A stretch of DNA of 64,000 nt from Serratia marcescens (GCF_006715005.1 NZ_VFMJ01000001.1:5270001-5334000), one strand, 5' to 3'; shown: positions 46,575 through 57,074, counted from the first letter of the stretch. The notes: generated from the letters alone by a model not told the origin. A program made the numbers and translations.

Positions 46575-48743
46575 ATGAGCACCACCAGCCTGATCCAACC
46601 CGATCGTGAACTGTTTTCCTATAAGCCTTATTGGGCGGAATGTTATGGCACCGCGCCGTTTTTACCGATGTCGCGGGCAGAGATGGATCAACTGGGCTGG
46701 GACAGCTGCGACGTGATCATCATCAGCGGCGACGCCTATGTCGATCACCCGAGCTTCGGCATGGCGATCATCGGCCGCATGCTGGAAGCGCAGGGCTTCC
46801 GCGTCGGCATCATCGCGCAGCCGGACTGGAGCAACAAAGAAGACTTCATGCGGTTGGGGAAACCGAACCTGTTCTTCGGCATCACCGCCGGCAACATGGA
46901 CTCGATGATCAACCGCTATACCGCCGATCGCAAACTGCGCCACGACGATGCTTACACCGCCGGCAACGTCGGCGGCAAACGCCCGGATCGCGCCACCCTG
47001 GTCTACAGCCAGCGCTGCAAAGAAGCCTACAAAGACGTGCCGATCGTGCTGGGCGGCATCGAAGCCAGCCTGCGTCGCATCGCCCACTACGACTACTGGT
47101 CGGATACCGTGCGCCGTTCGGTGCTGGTGGATTCCAAAGCCGACATGCTGATCTACGGCAACGGCGAACGCCCGCTGGTGGAAGTGGCGCATCGCCTGGC
47201 CGCCGGTGAGAAGATCGGCGACATCCACGATATTCGCAATACCGCGGTGATGCGCAAAGAAGCGCTGCCGGGCTGGAGCGGTGTGGATTCTACCCGCCTC
47301 GACAAGCCGGGCCGTATTGAAGCTATCCCGAACCCGTACGGCGACGATCTGCCGTGCGCCGACGGCGCCAAGCCGAAAGAGCCGGAGGCCAAGCCTGTCA
47401 CCGTGCGCGCCGCCAAGCCGAAGCCGTGGGAGAAGACCTACGTGCTGCTGCCGTCCTTCGAGAAAGTGAAGGGCGACAAGGTGCTGTATGCGCACACCTC
47501 GCGCATTCTGCACCATGAAACCAACCCGGGCTGCGCCCGCGCGCTGATGCAGAAACACGGTGATCGTTACGTATGGATCAACCCGCCGGCGATCCCGCTG
47601 ACCACGCCGGAGATGGACAGTGTCTTCGCGCTGCCTTATCAGCGCGTGCCGCATCCGTCCTACGGCCAGGATCGCATTCCGGCCTATGACATGATCCGTT
47701 TCTCGGTGAACATCATGCGCGGTTGCTACGGCGGCTGCTCGTTCTGTTCGATCACCGAGCACGAAGGGCGCATCATCCAGAGCCGTTCGGAAGATTCGAT
47801 CGTTCGCGAAATTGAAGAGATCCGCGACAAGGTGCCGGGCTTTACCGGCGTGATCTCCGATCTGGGCGGCCCGACCGCCAACATGTATATGCTGCGCTGC
47901 ACCAACCCGCGCGCTGAGCAGACCTGCCGCCGCGCCTCGTGCGTGTATCCGGAGATCTGCACCTACATGGACACCAACCACGAGCCGACCATCAAGCTGT
48001 ATCGCCGCGCGCGTTCGCTGGAGGGCATCAAGAAGATCCTGATCGCTTCCGGGGTTCGTTACGATCTGGCGGTGGAAGATCCGCGCTATATCAAGGAGCT
48101 GGCGACCCACCACGTCGGCGGCTACCTGAAGATCGCGCCGGAGCACACCGAAGAAGGTCCGCTGTCGAAGATGATGAAACCGGGCATGGGCAGCTACGAT
48201 CGCTTCAAACAGCTGTTTGATCACTATTCAAAGCAGGCGGGCAAAGAGCAGTACCTGATCCCGTACTTCATCTCGTCGCACCCGGGCACCCGCGATGAAG
48301 ACATGGTGAACCTGGCGCTGTGGCTGAAGAAGAACCGTTTCCGCCTCGATCAGGTGCAGAACTTCTATCCTTCGCCGATGGCCAACTCCACCACCATGTA
48401 TTACAGCGGCAAAAACCCGCTGAGCAAGGTGGGGTACAAGAGCGAAGACGTGGTGGTGCCGCGTGGCGATCGCCAGCGTCGCCTGCATAAGGCGCTATTG
48501 CGTTACCACGATCCGGCCAACTGGGCGCTGATCCGCACCGCGCTGGAAGAGATGGGGCTGAAGCACCTGATCGGCAGCCGCCGCGAGTGTCTGGTGCCGG
48601 CGCCGAGCATCGACGAGCAGCGCGAAGCGAAACGCCTGCAGCGCCATACCCGGCCGGCGCTGACCAAACATACCGATATTAATCGGCAGCGCACGCCGTC
48701 CAACCGGCCGCCGCGCAAACCGATTCGCAAAGCTAAGCCGTAA
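46575..48743 (+). CDS. ygiQ: Radical SAM protein YgiQ (UPF0313)
   Basis: It is 722 residues. The radical SAM cluster motif is C384-Y-G-G-C388-S-F-C391 in [13 protein letters not shown]. The N-terminal half has a cobalamin-like Rossmann region ([22 protein letters not shown]), and the C-terminal tail is basic ([15 protein letters not shown]). Proteins of this family are uncharacterised radical SAM enzymes widespread in Enterobacterales. It is a single gene ending at a strong bidirectional terminator, convergent with emtA. Confidence 0.95.
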   Translation: MSTTSLIQPDRELFSYKPYWAECYGTAPFLPMSRAEMDQLGWDSCDVIIISGDAYVDHPSFGMAIIGRMLEAQGFRVGIIAQPDWSNKEDFMRLGKPNLFFGITAGNMDSMINRYTADRKLRHDDAYTAGNVGGKRPDRATLVYSQRCKEAYKDVPIVLGGIEASLRRIAHYDYWSDTVRRSVLVDSKADMLIYGNGERPLVEVAHRLAAGEKIGDIHDIRNTAVMRKEALPGWSGVDSTRLDKPGRIEAIPNPYGDDLPCADGAKPKEPEAKPVTVRAAKPKPWEKTYVLLPSFEKVKGDKVLYAHTSRILHHETNPGCARALMQKHGDRYVWINPPAIPLTTPEMDSVFALPYQRVPHPSYGQDRIPAYDMIRFSVNIMRGCYGGCSFCSITEHEGRIIQSRSEDSIVREIEEIRDKVPGFTGVISDLGGPTANMYMLRCTNPRAEQTCRRASCVYPEICTYMDTNHEPTIKLYRRARSLEGIKKILIASGVRYDLAVEDPRYIKELATHHVGGYLKIAPEHTEEGPLSKMMKPGMGSYDRFKQLFDHYSKQAGKEQYLIPYFISSHPGTRDEDMVNLALWLKKNRFRLDQVQNFYPSPMANSTTMYYSGKNPLSKVGYKSEDVVVPRGDRQRRLHKALLRYHDPANWALIRTALEEMGLKHLIGSRRECLVPAPSIDEQREAKRLQRHTRPALTKHTDINRQRTPSNRPPRKPIRKAKP

Positions 48744-48765
48744 CGGCCACGCCGCGTGCGCAAAC

Positions 48766-48795
48766 AAAAAGGAGAACCCTCGGGTTCTCCTTTTT
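48766..48795. terminator. Bidirectional terminator between ygiQ and emtA
   Basis: AAAAAGGAGAACCC and GGGTTCTCCTTTTT form a perfect 14-bp stem including the A and T tracts, with a TC loop. It serves both convergent genes. Confidence 0.9.
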
Positions 48796-48806
48796 ACTTT
48801 TACTCA

Positions 48807-49412
48807 TCACAGCCGATCGTAGGCGGCTTCCACTTTCATCAAATGGCGCGGCGCCTGTGGAGCGGGATGGTATTTGCGCACGTGCCAGTTAAAGGCTTCC
48901 GGCGACAGGTTATTGATCATCGCGATGGCCTGCTGACGGTTGCTGGAGAAGGTGCGCAGCAGCGCGCCGGTGCCGTTGACGTAGGCGATGATGGTGGCGT
49001 AGCGCAGCGTGACGGGATTGGTGATCCCTTTAAGTTGCTGTTTTTGCAAGGTGGCCAGGTAGGCGGCACCGAGATCGATATTGGTGTCGGGATCCCGCAG
49101 GTCATCGTCGTCCGGGCAACCGCGTTTGCCTTTGTAGCGGTAGGCATCGCAGCCGGCGGTATCGGCTTTCAGCTGCATCAGGCCGATAGCGTTGGACCTG
49201 CTCACCGCAGCGGGGTTGAAGCCGGACTCCACCTGGATCATGGCGGTGATCAGCTTGGCGTCCACGCCGTATTCGCTGGCGGCGTCTTTAATGGCGCTAT
49301 CGAAAGCGTGGCGATCGTAGCTGACGCGCTGTTTCTTGCCGGCGCAACCCGCCAGCACCAGCATGACGCAAAGCATGCCCAGCCGTAACCCGTGTGAGAA
49401 AGAGAATTTCAT
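48807..49412 (-). CDS. emtA: Membrane-bound lytic murein transglycosylase EmtA (MltE)
   Basis: Endolytic transglycosylase cutting the glycan strand of peptidoglycan to form 1,6-anhydro ends. It is 201 residues. A lipoprotein signal has the lipobox LAGC with C23. The catalytic glutamate is E62 in MIQVESGFNP, followed by SNAIGLMQLKADTAG and AYVNGTGALLRTF, the lysozyme-like SLT fold. The C-terminal HPAPQAPRHL is family specific. Confidence 0.93.
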   Translation of the reverse strand: MKFSFSHGLRLGMLCVMLVLAGCAGKKQRVSYDRHAFDSAIKDAASEYGVDAKLITAMIQVESGFNPAAVSRSNAIGLMQLKADTAGCDAYRYKGKRGCPDDDDLRDPDTNIDLGAAYLATLQKQQLKGITNPVTLRYATIIAYVNGTGALLRTFSSNRQQAIAMINNLSPEAFNWHVRKYHPAPQAPRHLMKVEAAYDRL

Positions 49413-49554
49413 GGTGCTCCGTGCTTGTCTGTTTTTTAACGGCGTTAACCGGCGGGCGAGACCTCCGGCGTCGTCATCATAACGTCAGGCGGCGCAAGGG
49501 AGCAACGTGCAGAAAGGAAAAGCCCCCTCCGGCGGGAGAGGGCTTGGGGAGGGG

Positions 49555-50379
49555 TTACAGGGTATCCGGATCCGGCCCGAGGCGGTTGCCGACGTCCAGC
49601 TTGGCGATCTCGCCCAGTTCGTCCTTATCGAGTTTGAAATCAAACACTTCGAAGTTTTCGCGGATGCGCGACGGCGTGACGGATTTCGGGATCACGATAA
49701 GGCCGCTGTCCAGGTGCCAGCGCACCACGATCTGCGCCGGGGTTTTCTCGTATTTCTCGGCCAGCGCCTTGATCAGCGGCTGGTCGAACACGCCTTCACC
49801 GCCCTGCGCCAGCGGGCTCCAGGATTCGGTGGCGATATGGTGCGTGGCGTTCCAGGCGCGCAGCTGGCGCTGTTGCAGCAGCGGGTGCAGCTCGATCTGG
49901 TTGACGACCGGCGCCACGTTGGTTTCATCCAGCAGGCGCTGCAGGTGCGGCGTATGGAAGTTGCATACGCCGATGCTTTTCACCAGGCCTTGATCGCGCA
50001 GCTTGATCAGTTCGCGCCAGGCGGAGACGTATTGATCCTGCTGTGGGCGCGGCCAGTGGATCAGATACAGATCCACATAGTCCAGCTTGAGTTTTTCCAA
50101 ACTGGTTTCCAGCGCCGCCAGCGGATCGCCCTGATCGTCGTTCCACAGCTTGGTGGTGATGAACAGGTCGCTGCGCGGTACCGCGCTGGACTGCAGCGCG
50201 GCACCGACGCCTTCCTCGTTCTTGTAGATCGTGGCGGTGTCGATGGAGCGGTAACCGATCTCCAGCGCTTTGCTCACCGCGCGGGTGGTCTCTTCAATAC
50301 TCGCCTGCCAAACGCCGAGACCCAACTGCGGCATCAGATTACCATCGTGGAGTTTGATGATGGGTTGTTGCGTTGTCAT
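49555..50379 (-). CDS. dkgA: 2,5-diketo-D-gluconate reductase A (aldo-keto reductase)
   Basis: NADPH-dependent aldo-keto reductase that reduces 2,5-diketogluconate and many aldehydes, including methylglyoxal. It is 274 residues. The second in-frame ATG (50379) was chosen because AAGGAG sits six bases before it. The AKR tetrad is visible: D in GYRSIDTATIYKNE, K in TTKLWN, and H in LYLIHWPRP, with the NADPH-binding IPKSVTPSRI. It lies 267 bp downstream of yqhD on the same strand, as in E. coli, with a strong hairpin in the gap. Confidence 0.94.
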   Translation of the reverse strand: MTTQQPIIKLHDGNLMPQLGLGVWQASIEETTRAVSKALEIGYRSIDTATIYKNEEGVGAALQSSAVPRSDLFITTKLWNDDQGDPLAALETSLEKLKLDYVDLYLIHWPRPQQDQYVSAWRELIKLRDQGLVKSIGVCNFHTPHLQRLLDETNVAPVVNQIELHPLLQQRQLRAWNATHHIATESWSPLAQGGEGVFDQPLIKALAEKYEKTPAQIVVRWHLDSGLIVIPKSVTPSRIRENFEVFDFKLDKDELGEIAKLDVGNRLGPDPDTL

Positions 50380-50560
50380 GCGCATCTCCTTGTGTACGGA
50401 TTGCGGCGCCTGCGGCACCGAAACGGCTATAGATAAATTCTAGTTGGCAAAATGGGCGGTTGCCGGGTTTGCCAGCCTAATTTCAGCGGTGGCGGGAGGG
50501 CGACTTTCTCCCCGCTCTCCCTGCGAATGAGCGGTAAGACGGGTGGTGCGAAGCGATCGG

Positions 50561-50587
50561 CGGCGCCCGGCGATCGGCCGGGCGCCG
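50561..50587. repeat. Strong hairpin between yqhD and dkgA
   Basis: A perfect 10-bp GC-rich stem CGGCGCCCGG / CCGGGCGCCG has a 7-nt loop. There is no T-tract, so it is more likely an mRNA-stabilising or REP-like element than a terminator. Confidence 0.5.
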
Positions 50588-50646
50588 GATGCGGCGAAAC
50601 ATGGCTGACGGAGACTAAAGCCTAGCAAAAAATCCCCGTTTTGCGA

Positions 50647-51810
50647 TTAACGCGCCGCTTCATAAATGCGGCGGCTGACGTCCAGGGTGATGTCCTGATG
50701 CTCGCCCAGGGCGGTCATGCCGTGCTGATGCAGCTTGTCGAGCAACGCCGGAATGCTGCTGCCGTCGAGCTGATAATCCGCCATGCGGGTCGGTACGCCC
50801 ATCTGTTCGAAGAAGGCGCGGGTGGCGGCGATGGCGCCGTCGATGCGGCTGTCTTCGCTGCCTTCGCGCAGGCCCCAGATGCGGTCAGCGTACTGCAGCA
50901 GTTTTTCGCGCTTCTGCGCTTTCTTCTCGTGCAGCAGCGCCGGCAGCACGATGGCCAGCGTTTGTGCGTGGTCGAGATCGTGCATGGCGGTCAGCTCGTG
51001 GCCCAGCATGTGGGTCGCCCAGTCCTGCGGCACCCCGGCGCCGATCAGGCCGTTCAGCGCCATGGTGGCGCTCCACATCACGTTGGCGCGCACCGCATAG
51101 TTTTCCGGTTCGGCCAGCGCGCGCGGGCCATCTTCCAGCAGGGTCAGCAGCAGGCCTTCGGCGAAGCGATCCTGCACCTTGGCGTCGACCGGGTAGGTCA
51201 GATACTGTTCAAGGGTATGTACGAAGGCATCGACCACGCCGTTGGCTACCTGGCGCGGCGGCAGCGAGTAGGTCACCACCGGATCCAGCACGGCGAAGCG
51301 TGGTTGCACCAGCGGCGAGAAGAAGTGCTGCTTGTCGCCGCTGCTTTTACGGGTGATCACCGCGCCGCTGTTGGATTCGGAACCGGTGGCCGGCAGCGTC
51401 AGCACGCAGCCCATCGGCACCGCGTCGGCGATGTGGCTGCCGACGGTCTGCAGGATATGCCAGGCATCGCCGTCGGCGGTGTAACGCGCGGCGGCGGCGA
51501 TGAACTTGGTGCCGTCAACTACCGAACCGCCGCCGACCGCCAGCAGGAAATCGATGTTTTCCGCCTTCACCACCTCGACCGCTTTCATCAGCGTTTCGTA
51601 GGTCGGGTTCGGCTCAATGCCGGAGAACTCCCGCACGTCGCGGCCGGCCAGCGCGCTGTACACCTGATCCAGCACGCCGTTTTTCTTCACGCTGCCGCCA
51701 CCGTAGGTGATCAGGATGCGTGCGTCCGCCGGGATCTGGCCGGGCATTTCGGCAATCTGGTCTTTGCCGAACAGGATTTTGGTTGGGGTATGCAGAATGA
51801 AGTTTTGCAT
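50647..51810 (-). CDS. yqhD: NADPH-dependent aldehyde reductase YqhD
   Basis: Iron-type alcohol dehydrogenase family, a zinc enzyme that reduces short-chain and lipid-peroxide-derived aldehydes with NADPH. It is 387 residues, identical in length to E. coli YqhD. The start at 51810 (MQNFILHTPTKILFGKDQ) matches the family. Conserved motifs are LAVGGGSVVDGTKF, DPVVTYSLPPRQVANGVVDAFVHTLEQYL and MLGHELTAMHDLDHAQTLA, which contain the metal ligands. It is divergent from the AraC regulator, which is the known YqhC-type activator position. Confidence 0.95.
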   Translation of the reverse strand: MQNFILHTPTKILFGKDQIAEMPGQIPADARILITYGGGSVKKNGVLDQVYSALAGRDVREFSGIEPNPTYETLMKAVEVVKAENIDFLLAVGGGSVVDGTKFIAAAARYTADGDAWHILQTVGSHIADAVPMGCVLTLPATGSESNSGAVITRKSSGDKQHFFSPLVQPRFAVLDPVVTYSLPPRQVANGVVDAFVHTLEQYLTYPVDAKVQDRFAEGLLLTLLEDGPRALAEPENYAVRANVMWSATMALNGLIGAGVPQDWATHMLGHELTAMHDLDHAQTLAIVLPALLHEKKAQKREKLLQYADRIWGLREGSEDSRIDGAIAATRAFFEQMGVPTRMADYQLDGSSIPALLDKLHQHGMTALGEHQDITLDVSRRIYEAAR

Positions 51811-51925
51811 GGTTGATTTCTCTCTTTCTGTCAGGCGGGCGCCAAAGTGGCGCAAAGGTTTCTGGCCTGTATTGTCAGTAACCTGGCGGCAACGCACAAT
51901 GCACATTCCTGTCTGGTTCTTGCCT

Positions 51926-51949
51926 ATTTCTACAAGTGTCTGTAGAAAT
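51926..51949. promoter_or_regulatory. 24-bp dyad between yqhD and the AraC regulator
   Basis: Perfect 9-bp arms ATTTCTACA and TGTAGAAAT are separated by AGTGTC. It lies in the 196-bp divergent spacer, 58 bp before the regulator start and 116 bp before yqhD. It is a good operator candidate, but the binding protein is inferred. Confidence 0.5.
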
Positions 51950-52006
51950 GGAGAGTTTTAAATTATGATTTATGCCGAATCGTTCTGACTGTAAGAGGGT
52001 GTTTCC

Positions 52007-52924
52007 GTGATTGAAATCGATGCGCTGCGCAGCCGCATGGCGCGCCAGGCGATGGCTATCGCCACCGGCAACGGCTACACGCCGTCACCGGTGCCGCGGG
52101 TGAAGATCCTGTATGTCGATCGCCACTGCCCGCGTCAACCGGTGATGTACGAACCGGGGATCGTCATCATCTTTCAGGGGCACAAGGTCGGCTATTGTGG
52201 CAACAAGGTGTTCCAATACGATCCGCGCAACTACCTGCTGATGACGGTGCCGCTGCCGTTCGAGTGCGAAACCTTCGCCAGCCCGGAGTTGCCGCTGGTG
52301 GGGTTGGCGGTCAATATCGATACCCAAATGCTGCAAGACTTGCTGATCGACATCGGCGACGACGACTACCTGATGCAACCACGGGCGGAGAGCAATGGGG
52401 TGAACCTGGCCGAGCTGACGGAAGCGCTGCTGTGCGCCACCGAACGCCTGCTGGACGTGATGGCCAAGCCGCTCGACGCCCGGGTGCTGGGGCCGCAGAT
52501 CGTGCGTGAGATCCTCTACTACGTGCTGCGCGGCAGCTGCGGCGCATCGCTGCAGGAGCTGGTCAACCGCCATACCCACTTCAGTCAGATCGCCAAGGCG
52601 CTGCGGCGCATTGAAAATCAGTATGCCGACAACCTCAACGTCGAGCAGTTGGCCGGCGAGGTCAACATGAGCGTGTCGGCGTTTCACCATAACTTCAAGG
52701 CGGTGACCAACACCTCGCCGCTGCAGTACGTGAAGTCGTACCGGCTGCATAAGGCGCGCCTGTTGATGGTGCATGACGGCCTGAAGGCCAGCACGGCGGC
52801 GATCCGCGTCGGTTACGAGAGCGCGTCGCAGTTCAGTCGTGAATTCAAGCGGCTGTTCGGCATGACGCCGAGCGATGAGATCGCCCGGCTGCGCGACGCC
52901 AACCCGCTGCTGCTGGAGGGCTGA
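52007..52924 (+). CDS. yqhC: AraC family regulator, YqhC-like
   Basis: It is 305 residues from a GTG start, with GAGGGTG upstream. An N-terminal cupin-like sensing domain (AraC_N type; [21 protein letters not shown]) is followed by two AraC HTH motifs from about 205 on ([25 protein letters not shown], then [24 protein letters not shown]). It is divergent from yqhD-dkgA. In E. coli YqhC activates those genes in response to aldehydes. The symbol is assigned by position and family. Confidence 0.88.
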   Translation: MIEIDALRSRMARQAMAIATGNGYTPSPVPRVKILYVDRHCPRQPVMYEPGIVIIFQGHKVGYCGNKVFQYDPRNYLLMTVPLPFECETFASPELPLVGLAVNIDTQMLQDLLIDIGDDDYLMQPRAESNGVNLAELTEALLCATERLLDVMAKPLDARVLGPQIVREILYYVLRGSCGASLQELVNRHTHFSQIAKALRRIENQYADNLNVEQLAGEVNMSVSAFHHNFKAVTNTSPLQYVKSYRLHKARLLMVHDGLKASTAAIRVGYESASQFSREFKRLFGMTPSDEIARLRDANPLLLEG

Positions 52925-52931
52925 ACCGCGT

Positions 52932-53960
52932 TTACGGAGTCAGGACGATCTTGCCGAACGGCCCGCGATCGAGATGATCCAACGCCTGCGGCAGCTGATC
53001 GAAACGGTACACCTGGTCGATCACCGGCTGCAGGTTGACGGCGTCCACGGCGCGCACCAGATCTTCCAGCGCGCGGCGATGGCCGACGCCGATGCCCTGG
53101 ATCTGCGCCGATTTCAGCAGCAGCAGGCCGGCGGGGGCGGAAATCTCGGCGCCCGCCAGCACGCCGATCACCGAGATGCGGCCGCCCACCGCCACGGCGC
53201 GCACCGAGTTGCCCAAATTTGGGCCGCCGACGGTGTCGATCACATGGTCGATGCCGCGATCCTGCGTCAGCGCATAAACCGCCTCCACCCAATCGCCGTT
53301 CAGCCGGTTGATGCCGTGACTGGCGCCCAGCGCCCGGGCACGCGCCAGCTTTTCATCGCTGCCGGAGGTCACATACACCTCGGCGCCGTGCGCTTTGGCG
53401 ATCTGCAGCGCGAACAGCGCCACCCCGCCGGTGCCTTGCACCAGCACCGTCTCGCCGGCATGCAGTTTGCCTTGTTCTACCAGGGCGAACCAGGCGGTCA
53501 GCCCGGCGCACGGCAGGGTGCTGGCCTGCACGTCATCCAGCGACGCCGGCGCCGCCACCAGCCAGTCCTCATGCAAAATCACATATTCCGCCAGCACGCC
53601 CTGATAGAAGCCGCCGAGGGTGTGGTAAGGCACCTGGCGCGCATCGCCGTACGGTTTTTGCCGGCCGTCGAGCCAGCCGGGGCTGAAGGTAGAGATAACC
53701 CGGGCGCCGGGTTGGAAACGGCTGACGCCGGGGCCGATAGCGTCGACCTTGCCGGCCATGTCCGAGGCGGGGGTAAACGGCTGCGGCAGCGTCAGCCCCA
53801 TGCCGCTTTCAATCATCAGTTTGTCGCGGTAGTTGAGCGCTACCGCTTTCACTTTCACTCTGATCTCGTGTGGCCCCGGCAGCGGGATTGCGTCGGCGGT
53901 CAACCGCAGGTGTTCACGCCCCAGGGCGTCCATCGTCCAGCGTTGCATAGTGTCGGTCAT
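52932..53960 (-). CDS. MDR-family NAD(P)-dependent oxidoreductase
   Basis: It is 342 residues, in the medium-chain dehydrogenase/reductase superfamily. The start at 53960 has GGAG seven bases upstream. GroES-like N-terminus with VALNYRDKLMIESG and the cofactor-binding VLVQGTGGVALFALQIAKAHG are clear. The cysteine cluster of the structural zinc lobe is absent, placing it with the zinc-independent quinone-reductase-like branch. The substrate is unknown. It is divergent from a LysR gene, which probably controls it. Confidence 0.88.
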   Translation of the reverse strand: MTDTMQRWTMDALGREHLRLTADAIPLPGPHEIRVKVKAVALNYRDKLMIESGMGLTLPQPFTPASDMAGKVDAIGPGVSRFQPGARVISTFSPGWLDGRQKPYGDARQVPYHTLGGFYQGVLAEYVILHEDWLVAAPASLDDVQASTLPCAGLTAWFALVEQGKLHAGETVLVQGTGGVALFALQIAKAHGAEVYVTSGSDEKLARARALGASHGINRLNGDWVEAVYALTQDRGIDHVIDTVGGPNLGNSVRAVAVGGRISVIGVLAGAEISAPAGLLLLKSAQIQGIGVGHRRALEDLVRAVDAVNLQPVIDQVYRFDQLPQALDHLDRGPFGKIVLTP

Positions 53961-53993
53961 GATGCTCTCCAAAGTCAGCGATTAACGACCAGT

Positions 53994-54004
53994 CGATAAT
54001 ATCG
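53994..54004. promoter_or_regulatory. 11-bp palindrome between MDR and LysR genes
   Basis: CGATA-A-TATCG lies in the 107-bp spacer of the divergent pair. It is short, and the LysR T-N11-A pattern is not otherwise obvious, so it is only a candidate site. Confidence 0.25.
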
Positions 54005-54067
54005 TTGATGGAGGTTCGCCAGTGGCGATAAGATTTCCGCAGATTGTTTCTTTCAGGGCGACAAATC

Positions 54068-54988
54068 ATGAGCGATCGGTTGAGCGGCATTTCGGTATTC
54101 GTCACCGCCGTGGAGGCGGGCAGTTTTGCGTTGGCGGCCAGTCGGCTGCACCTGTCGCGTTCGGCGGTGGGGAAAACCATCGCCCGGCTGGAACAGCGGC
54201 TGGGCGTGCGGCTGTTTCATCGCACCACCCGCAGCCAGAGTCTGACCGACGACGGCGCGTTATTCTATGAGCGCTGTCTGCGGGCGCTGGAGGAGATCCG
54301 CAGCGCGGAAACGTTGCTGGAGTCAGGCAAGCGGCAGGTCAGCGGCCGACTGCGGGTATCGATGCCGGTGCTGTTTGGCCGCATGTGCATTGCGCCGCTG
54401 CTGACCGAGCTGACGCGCGAGCACCCCGGCCTGGAGCTGGAGCTGTCGTTCAGCGATCGGGTGGTGGATCTGATTGAGGACGGCTTCGACATGGCAATCC
54501 GCAACGGCACGCTGGCTAACAGCGGTGGGCTGGTGGCGCGCCGCATCGGCGATCATCGCATGACGCTGTGCGCCTCGCCGGCATACCTGCAGCGGTGCGG
54601 CGAGCCGTACAGCATCGAACAGCTGGCGCAGCATGAGGCGGTGACCTATATGCGCGCCGGTGTGCGGCGCAGCTGGTTGGTATTGGATAACGACGGCAAG
54701 CCGCAGGAAGTGATGCCGACTAACCGGCTGCAAATGGACGATCTGCAGGCGATTGCGGATGCGGCGACGGCGGGGTTCGGCATTGCCTGGCTGCCGTGCT
54801 GGCTGGTGCGTGAGCAGCTGTTGAGCGGGACGTTGGTGCGTTTGCTGCGTGACCGGCCGGGCGCCGCCTTTGAAGCGCATGCGGTGTGGCCGCACGCGCC
54901 TCACCTGCCGCTGAAGGTGCGGCTGGCGGTGGATACGCTGGTAAGCAAGTTGCCTGCCAGCCTGGCGTTGGTCGAGAAAGCGCTGTAG
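54068..54988 (+). CDS. LysR family transcriptional regulator
   Basis: It is 306 residues. The HTH reads FVTAVEAGSFALAASRLHLS then RSAVGKTIARLEQRLG, followed by FHRTTRSQSLTDDG, the typical start of the CrgA-like LysR subgroup, and a complete periplasmic-binding-like effector domain. The ATG at 54068 follows an in-frame upstream Met that was rejected. Probable target: the divergent MDR oxidoreductase gene. Confidence 0.88.
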   Translation: MSDRLSGISVFVTAVEAGSFALAASRLHLSRSAVGKTIARLEQRLGVRLFHRTTRSQSLTDDGALFYERCLRALEEIRSAETLLESGKRQVSGRLRVSMPVLFGRMCIAPLLTELTREHPGLELELSFSDRVVDLIEDGFDMAIRNGTLANSGGLVARRIGDHRMTLCASPAYLQRCGEPYSIEQLAQHEAVTYMRAGVRRSWLVLDNDGKPQEVMPTNRLQMDDLQAIADAATAGFGIAWLPCWLVREQLLSGTLVRLLRDRPGAAFEAHAVWPHAPHLPLKVRLAVDTLVSKLPASLALVEKAL

Positions 54989-54999
54989 CGCGCCGGGAC

Positions 55000-55659
55000 T
55001 CAGGAGGAGGCGCGTTTTTTACGCCAGATCACCAACATGGCGCCCAGCAGGCCGACGAACAGCAACAGCAGCGGCAGCAGCATCAGGCCGGTCATCACCT
55101 GGCTTTCGTGGCGTTTTACCAAGGGAATTTGGCTGAAGGCATAGCCGAGGCCGACCAGCGCACAGACCCAGATCGCCGCGCTCAGCCAGTTGAATACCTG
55201 GAAGCGCGAGCTGTTGAGCCCGGAAATACCGGCCATGGTTGGCAGCAGCGTGCGCACGAAGCCGAGGAAGCGGCCGATCAGCAGCGCCGTCAGCCCGTGG
55301 CGGTTGAACAGGCTATGTGCGCGCTGGTGGTATTGCGCAGGCAACTGCAGCAGCCAGCCTTTCACCAGGCTGGTGTGGCCCAGCCAGCGGCCCTGAATAT
55401 AGCTCAGCCAGCAGCCGAGGCCGGCGGCGGCGGTCAGAATCAGCAGGGTGGGGGCAAAGCCCATCACGCCTTTGGCGATCAGCGCACCCGACAGCAGCAG
55501 CAGGCTGTCGCCGGGGAGGAAGGAGGCGGGCAGCAGTCCGTTTTCCAAAAACAGGGTGGTGAAAAGCACGGCATAAACCACCCAAATCACGCTGGGATCG
55601 GCGAGGGCGATAAAGTCCTGCTGCCAAAGCGCATGAATAATCTCTCGTAATACATCCAT
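55000..55659 (-). CDS. yghB: DedA family membrane protein YghB
   Basis: It is 219 residues with four to six hydrophobic segments. Family motifs are [24 protein letters not shown] and [17 protein letters not shown]. The DedA family (YqjA/YghB) is needed for normal membrane homeostasis, cell division and drug tolerance in E. coli. The location next to metC-exbBD matches E. coli yghB. It lies on the same strand as metC, 145 bp downstream. Confidence 0.93.
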   Translation of the reverse strand: MDVLREIIHALWQQDFIALADPSVIWVVYAVLFTTLFLENGLLPASFLPGDSLLLLSGALIAKGVMGFAPTLLILTAAAGLGCWLSYIQGRWLGHTSLVKGWLLQLPAQYHQRAHSLFNRHGLTALLIGRFLGFVRTLLPTMAGISGLNSSRFQVFNWLSAAIWVCALVGLGYAFSQIPLVKRHESQVMTGLMLLPLLLLFVGLLGAMLVIWRKKRASS

Positions 55660-55804
55660 TTTATGTCCTGTTGCATGCCGGTTGCGCCCGGGGTCACGTT
55701 CTCCAGGATGCGGCGGTTACCGTATCTGACAGTTACCCGGTTAGTGTACCGCTAATAGCTTAAGCCGACATTAAACGAGACGAAGAAAATTACCGGAATC
55801 CGCC

Positions 55805-57001
55805 TTAGCGCACGCCGTTGAGGCGATCGAAGCCGGCCGCCAGATCGGCGATCAGGTCTTCGACGTTCTCCAGGCCGATATGCAAACGCACCAGCGTGCC
55901 GGAAAAATCGACCCCGCCCGCCGGACGGATGGCTTCCAGCTCTTCCGGCTGATTGGCCAGGATCAGCGACTCGAAGCCGCCCCAGGAGTAGGCCATGCTG
56001 AAGTGGCTGAAGTTGTCCAGGTAAGCGGCCAGCTGTGCATCATCCAGCCGCTCTTTCAGCACGAAGGAGAACAGCCCGTTGCAGCCGCTGAAGTCGCGGC
56101 GGTAGAACTCGTGGCCCTTGCAGCTGGGCAGGGCCGGGTGATTGACCGTCGCCACCTCCGGCCGTGCCGCCAGCCAGTTGGCGACTTCGATGCTGCTGCG
56201 CTCGTGCTGTTTCAGGCGCACGCTCAGGGTTCGCAGGCCGCGGCTCGCCATGTAGGCGGTGTCGGCATCCACCATCTGCCCCATCAAATAGGAGTATTCG
56301 CGCAGCCGATCCCAACAGCGCGCGTTAGCGACGGCGGTGCCGAGCATGTAATCGGAATGGCCGATCAGGTATTTGGTGCCGGCCTGAATGGAAATGTCGA
56401 TGTCGAAATCCAACGCCTTGAACAGCACGCCTGCCGCCCAGGTATTGTCGATCATGATCACCACCTCCGGCGCCACGGCGCGAATGGCCTGCACCATCGC
56501 CGGAATATCCTGCACTTCCAGGGTGATGGAGCCGGGGGATTCCAGGAACACCACGCGGGTATTGGGTTGGATCAGCGTGGCGATGTCGGCGCCGATCAGC
56601 GGATCGAAATAGGTGGTGCTGACGTTCATGCGGCCGAGGATGTGGGTGCAGAAATCCTGGGTCGGTTCGTACGCCGAACCCGTGACCAGCAGGTGATCGC
56701 CGGCGCCGACGAATGACAGGATCGCATTGGCCACCGCCGCTGCGCCGCAGGGGTACAGCACGCAGCCGGCGCCGCCCTCCAGTTCCACCATTGCATCCTG
56801 CAGGGCGAAGTGGGTCAGCGTGCCGCGTCGGCCGTAAAACAGCTCGCCATGGGCGCGTTGCGCAGTGGCGTGCTTTTTGGCGGCGACGGAGTCGAAGACC
56901 AAGGAAGAGGCGCGTTGCGTAACGGGATTGACGGAGCCCTGGGTGTAGCGTTTGCCGCGGCCGGCGCCGATCAGCGTGGTTTCGATGTGTTTTGACGTCA
57001 T
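55805..57001 (-). CDS. metC: Cystathionine beta-lyase
   Basis: PLP enzyme cleaving cystathionine to homocysteine, pyruvate and ammonia in methionine synthesis. It is 398 residues. The PLP lysine is K210 in [31 protein letters not shown] and [15 protein letters not shown] are conserved, and D185-N186 (MIDNTWAAG) sits against the cofactor. It is divergent from exbB, and MetJ-like boxes lie upstream (57075-57098). Confidence 0.96.
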   Translation of the reverse strand: MTSKHIETTLIGAGRGKRYTQGSVNPVTQRASSLVFDSVAAKKHATAQRAHGELFYGRRGTLTHFALQDAMVELEGGAGCVLYPCGAAAVANAILSFVGAGDHLLVTGSAYEPTQDFCTHILGRMNVSTTYFDPLIGADIATLIQPNTRVVFLESPGSITLEVQDIPAMVQAIRAVAPEVVIMIDNTWAAGVLFKALDFDIDISIQAGTKYLIGHSDYMLGTAVANARCWDRLREYSYLMGQMVDADTAYMASRGLRTLSVRLKQHERSSIEVANWLAARPEVATVNHPALPSCKGHEFYRRDFSGCNGLFSFVLKERLDDAQLAAYLDNFSHFSMAYSWGGFESLILANQPEELEAIRPAGGVDFSGTLVRLHIGLENVEDLIADLAAGFDRLNGVR

Positions 57002-57074
57002 GGTACCTGGCTCACCTCTGGTTGCTCTGCACGTGCCCGTTTGCGATAGCCCTTACGTTAGCATGAGTTAATAT

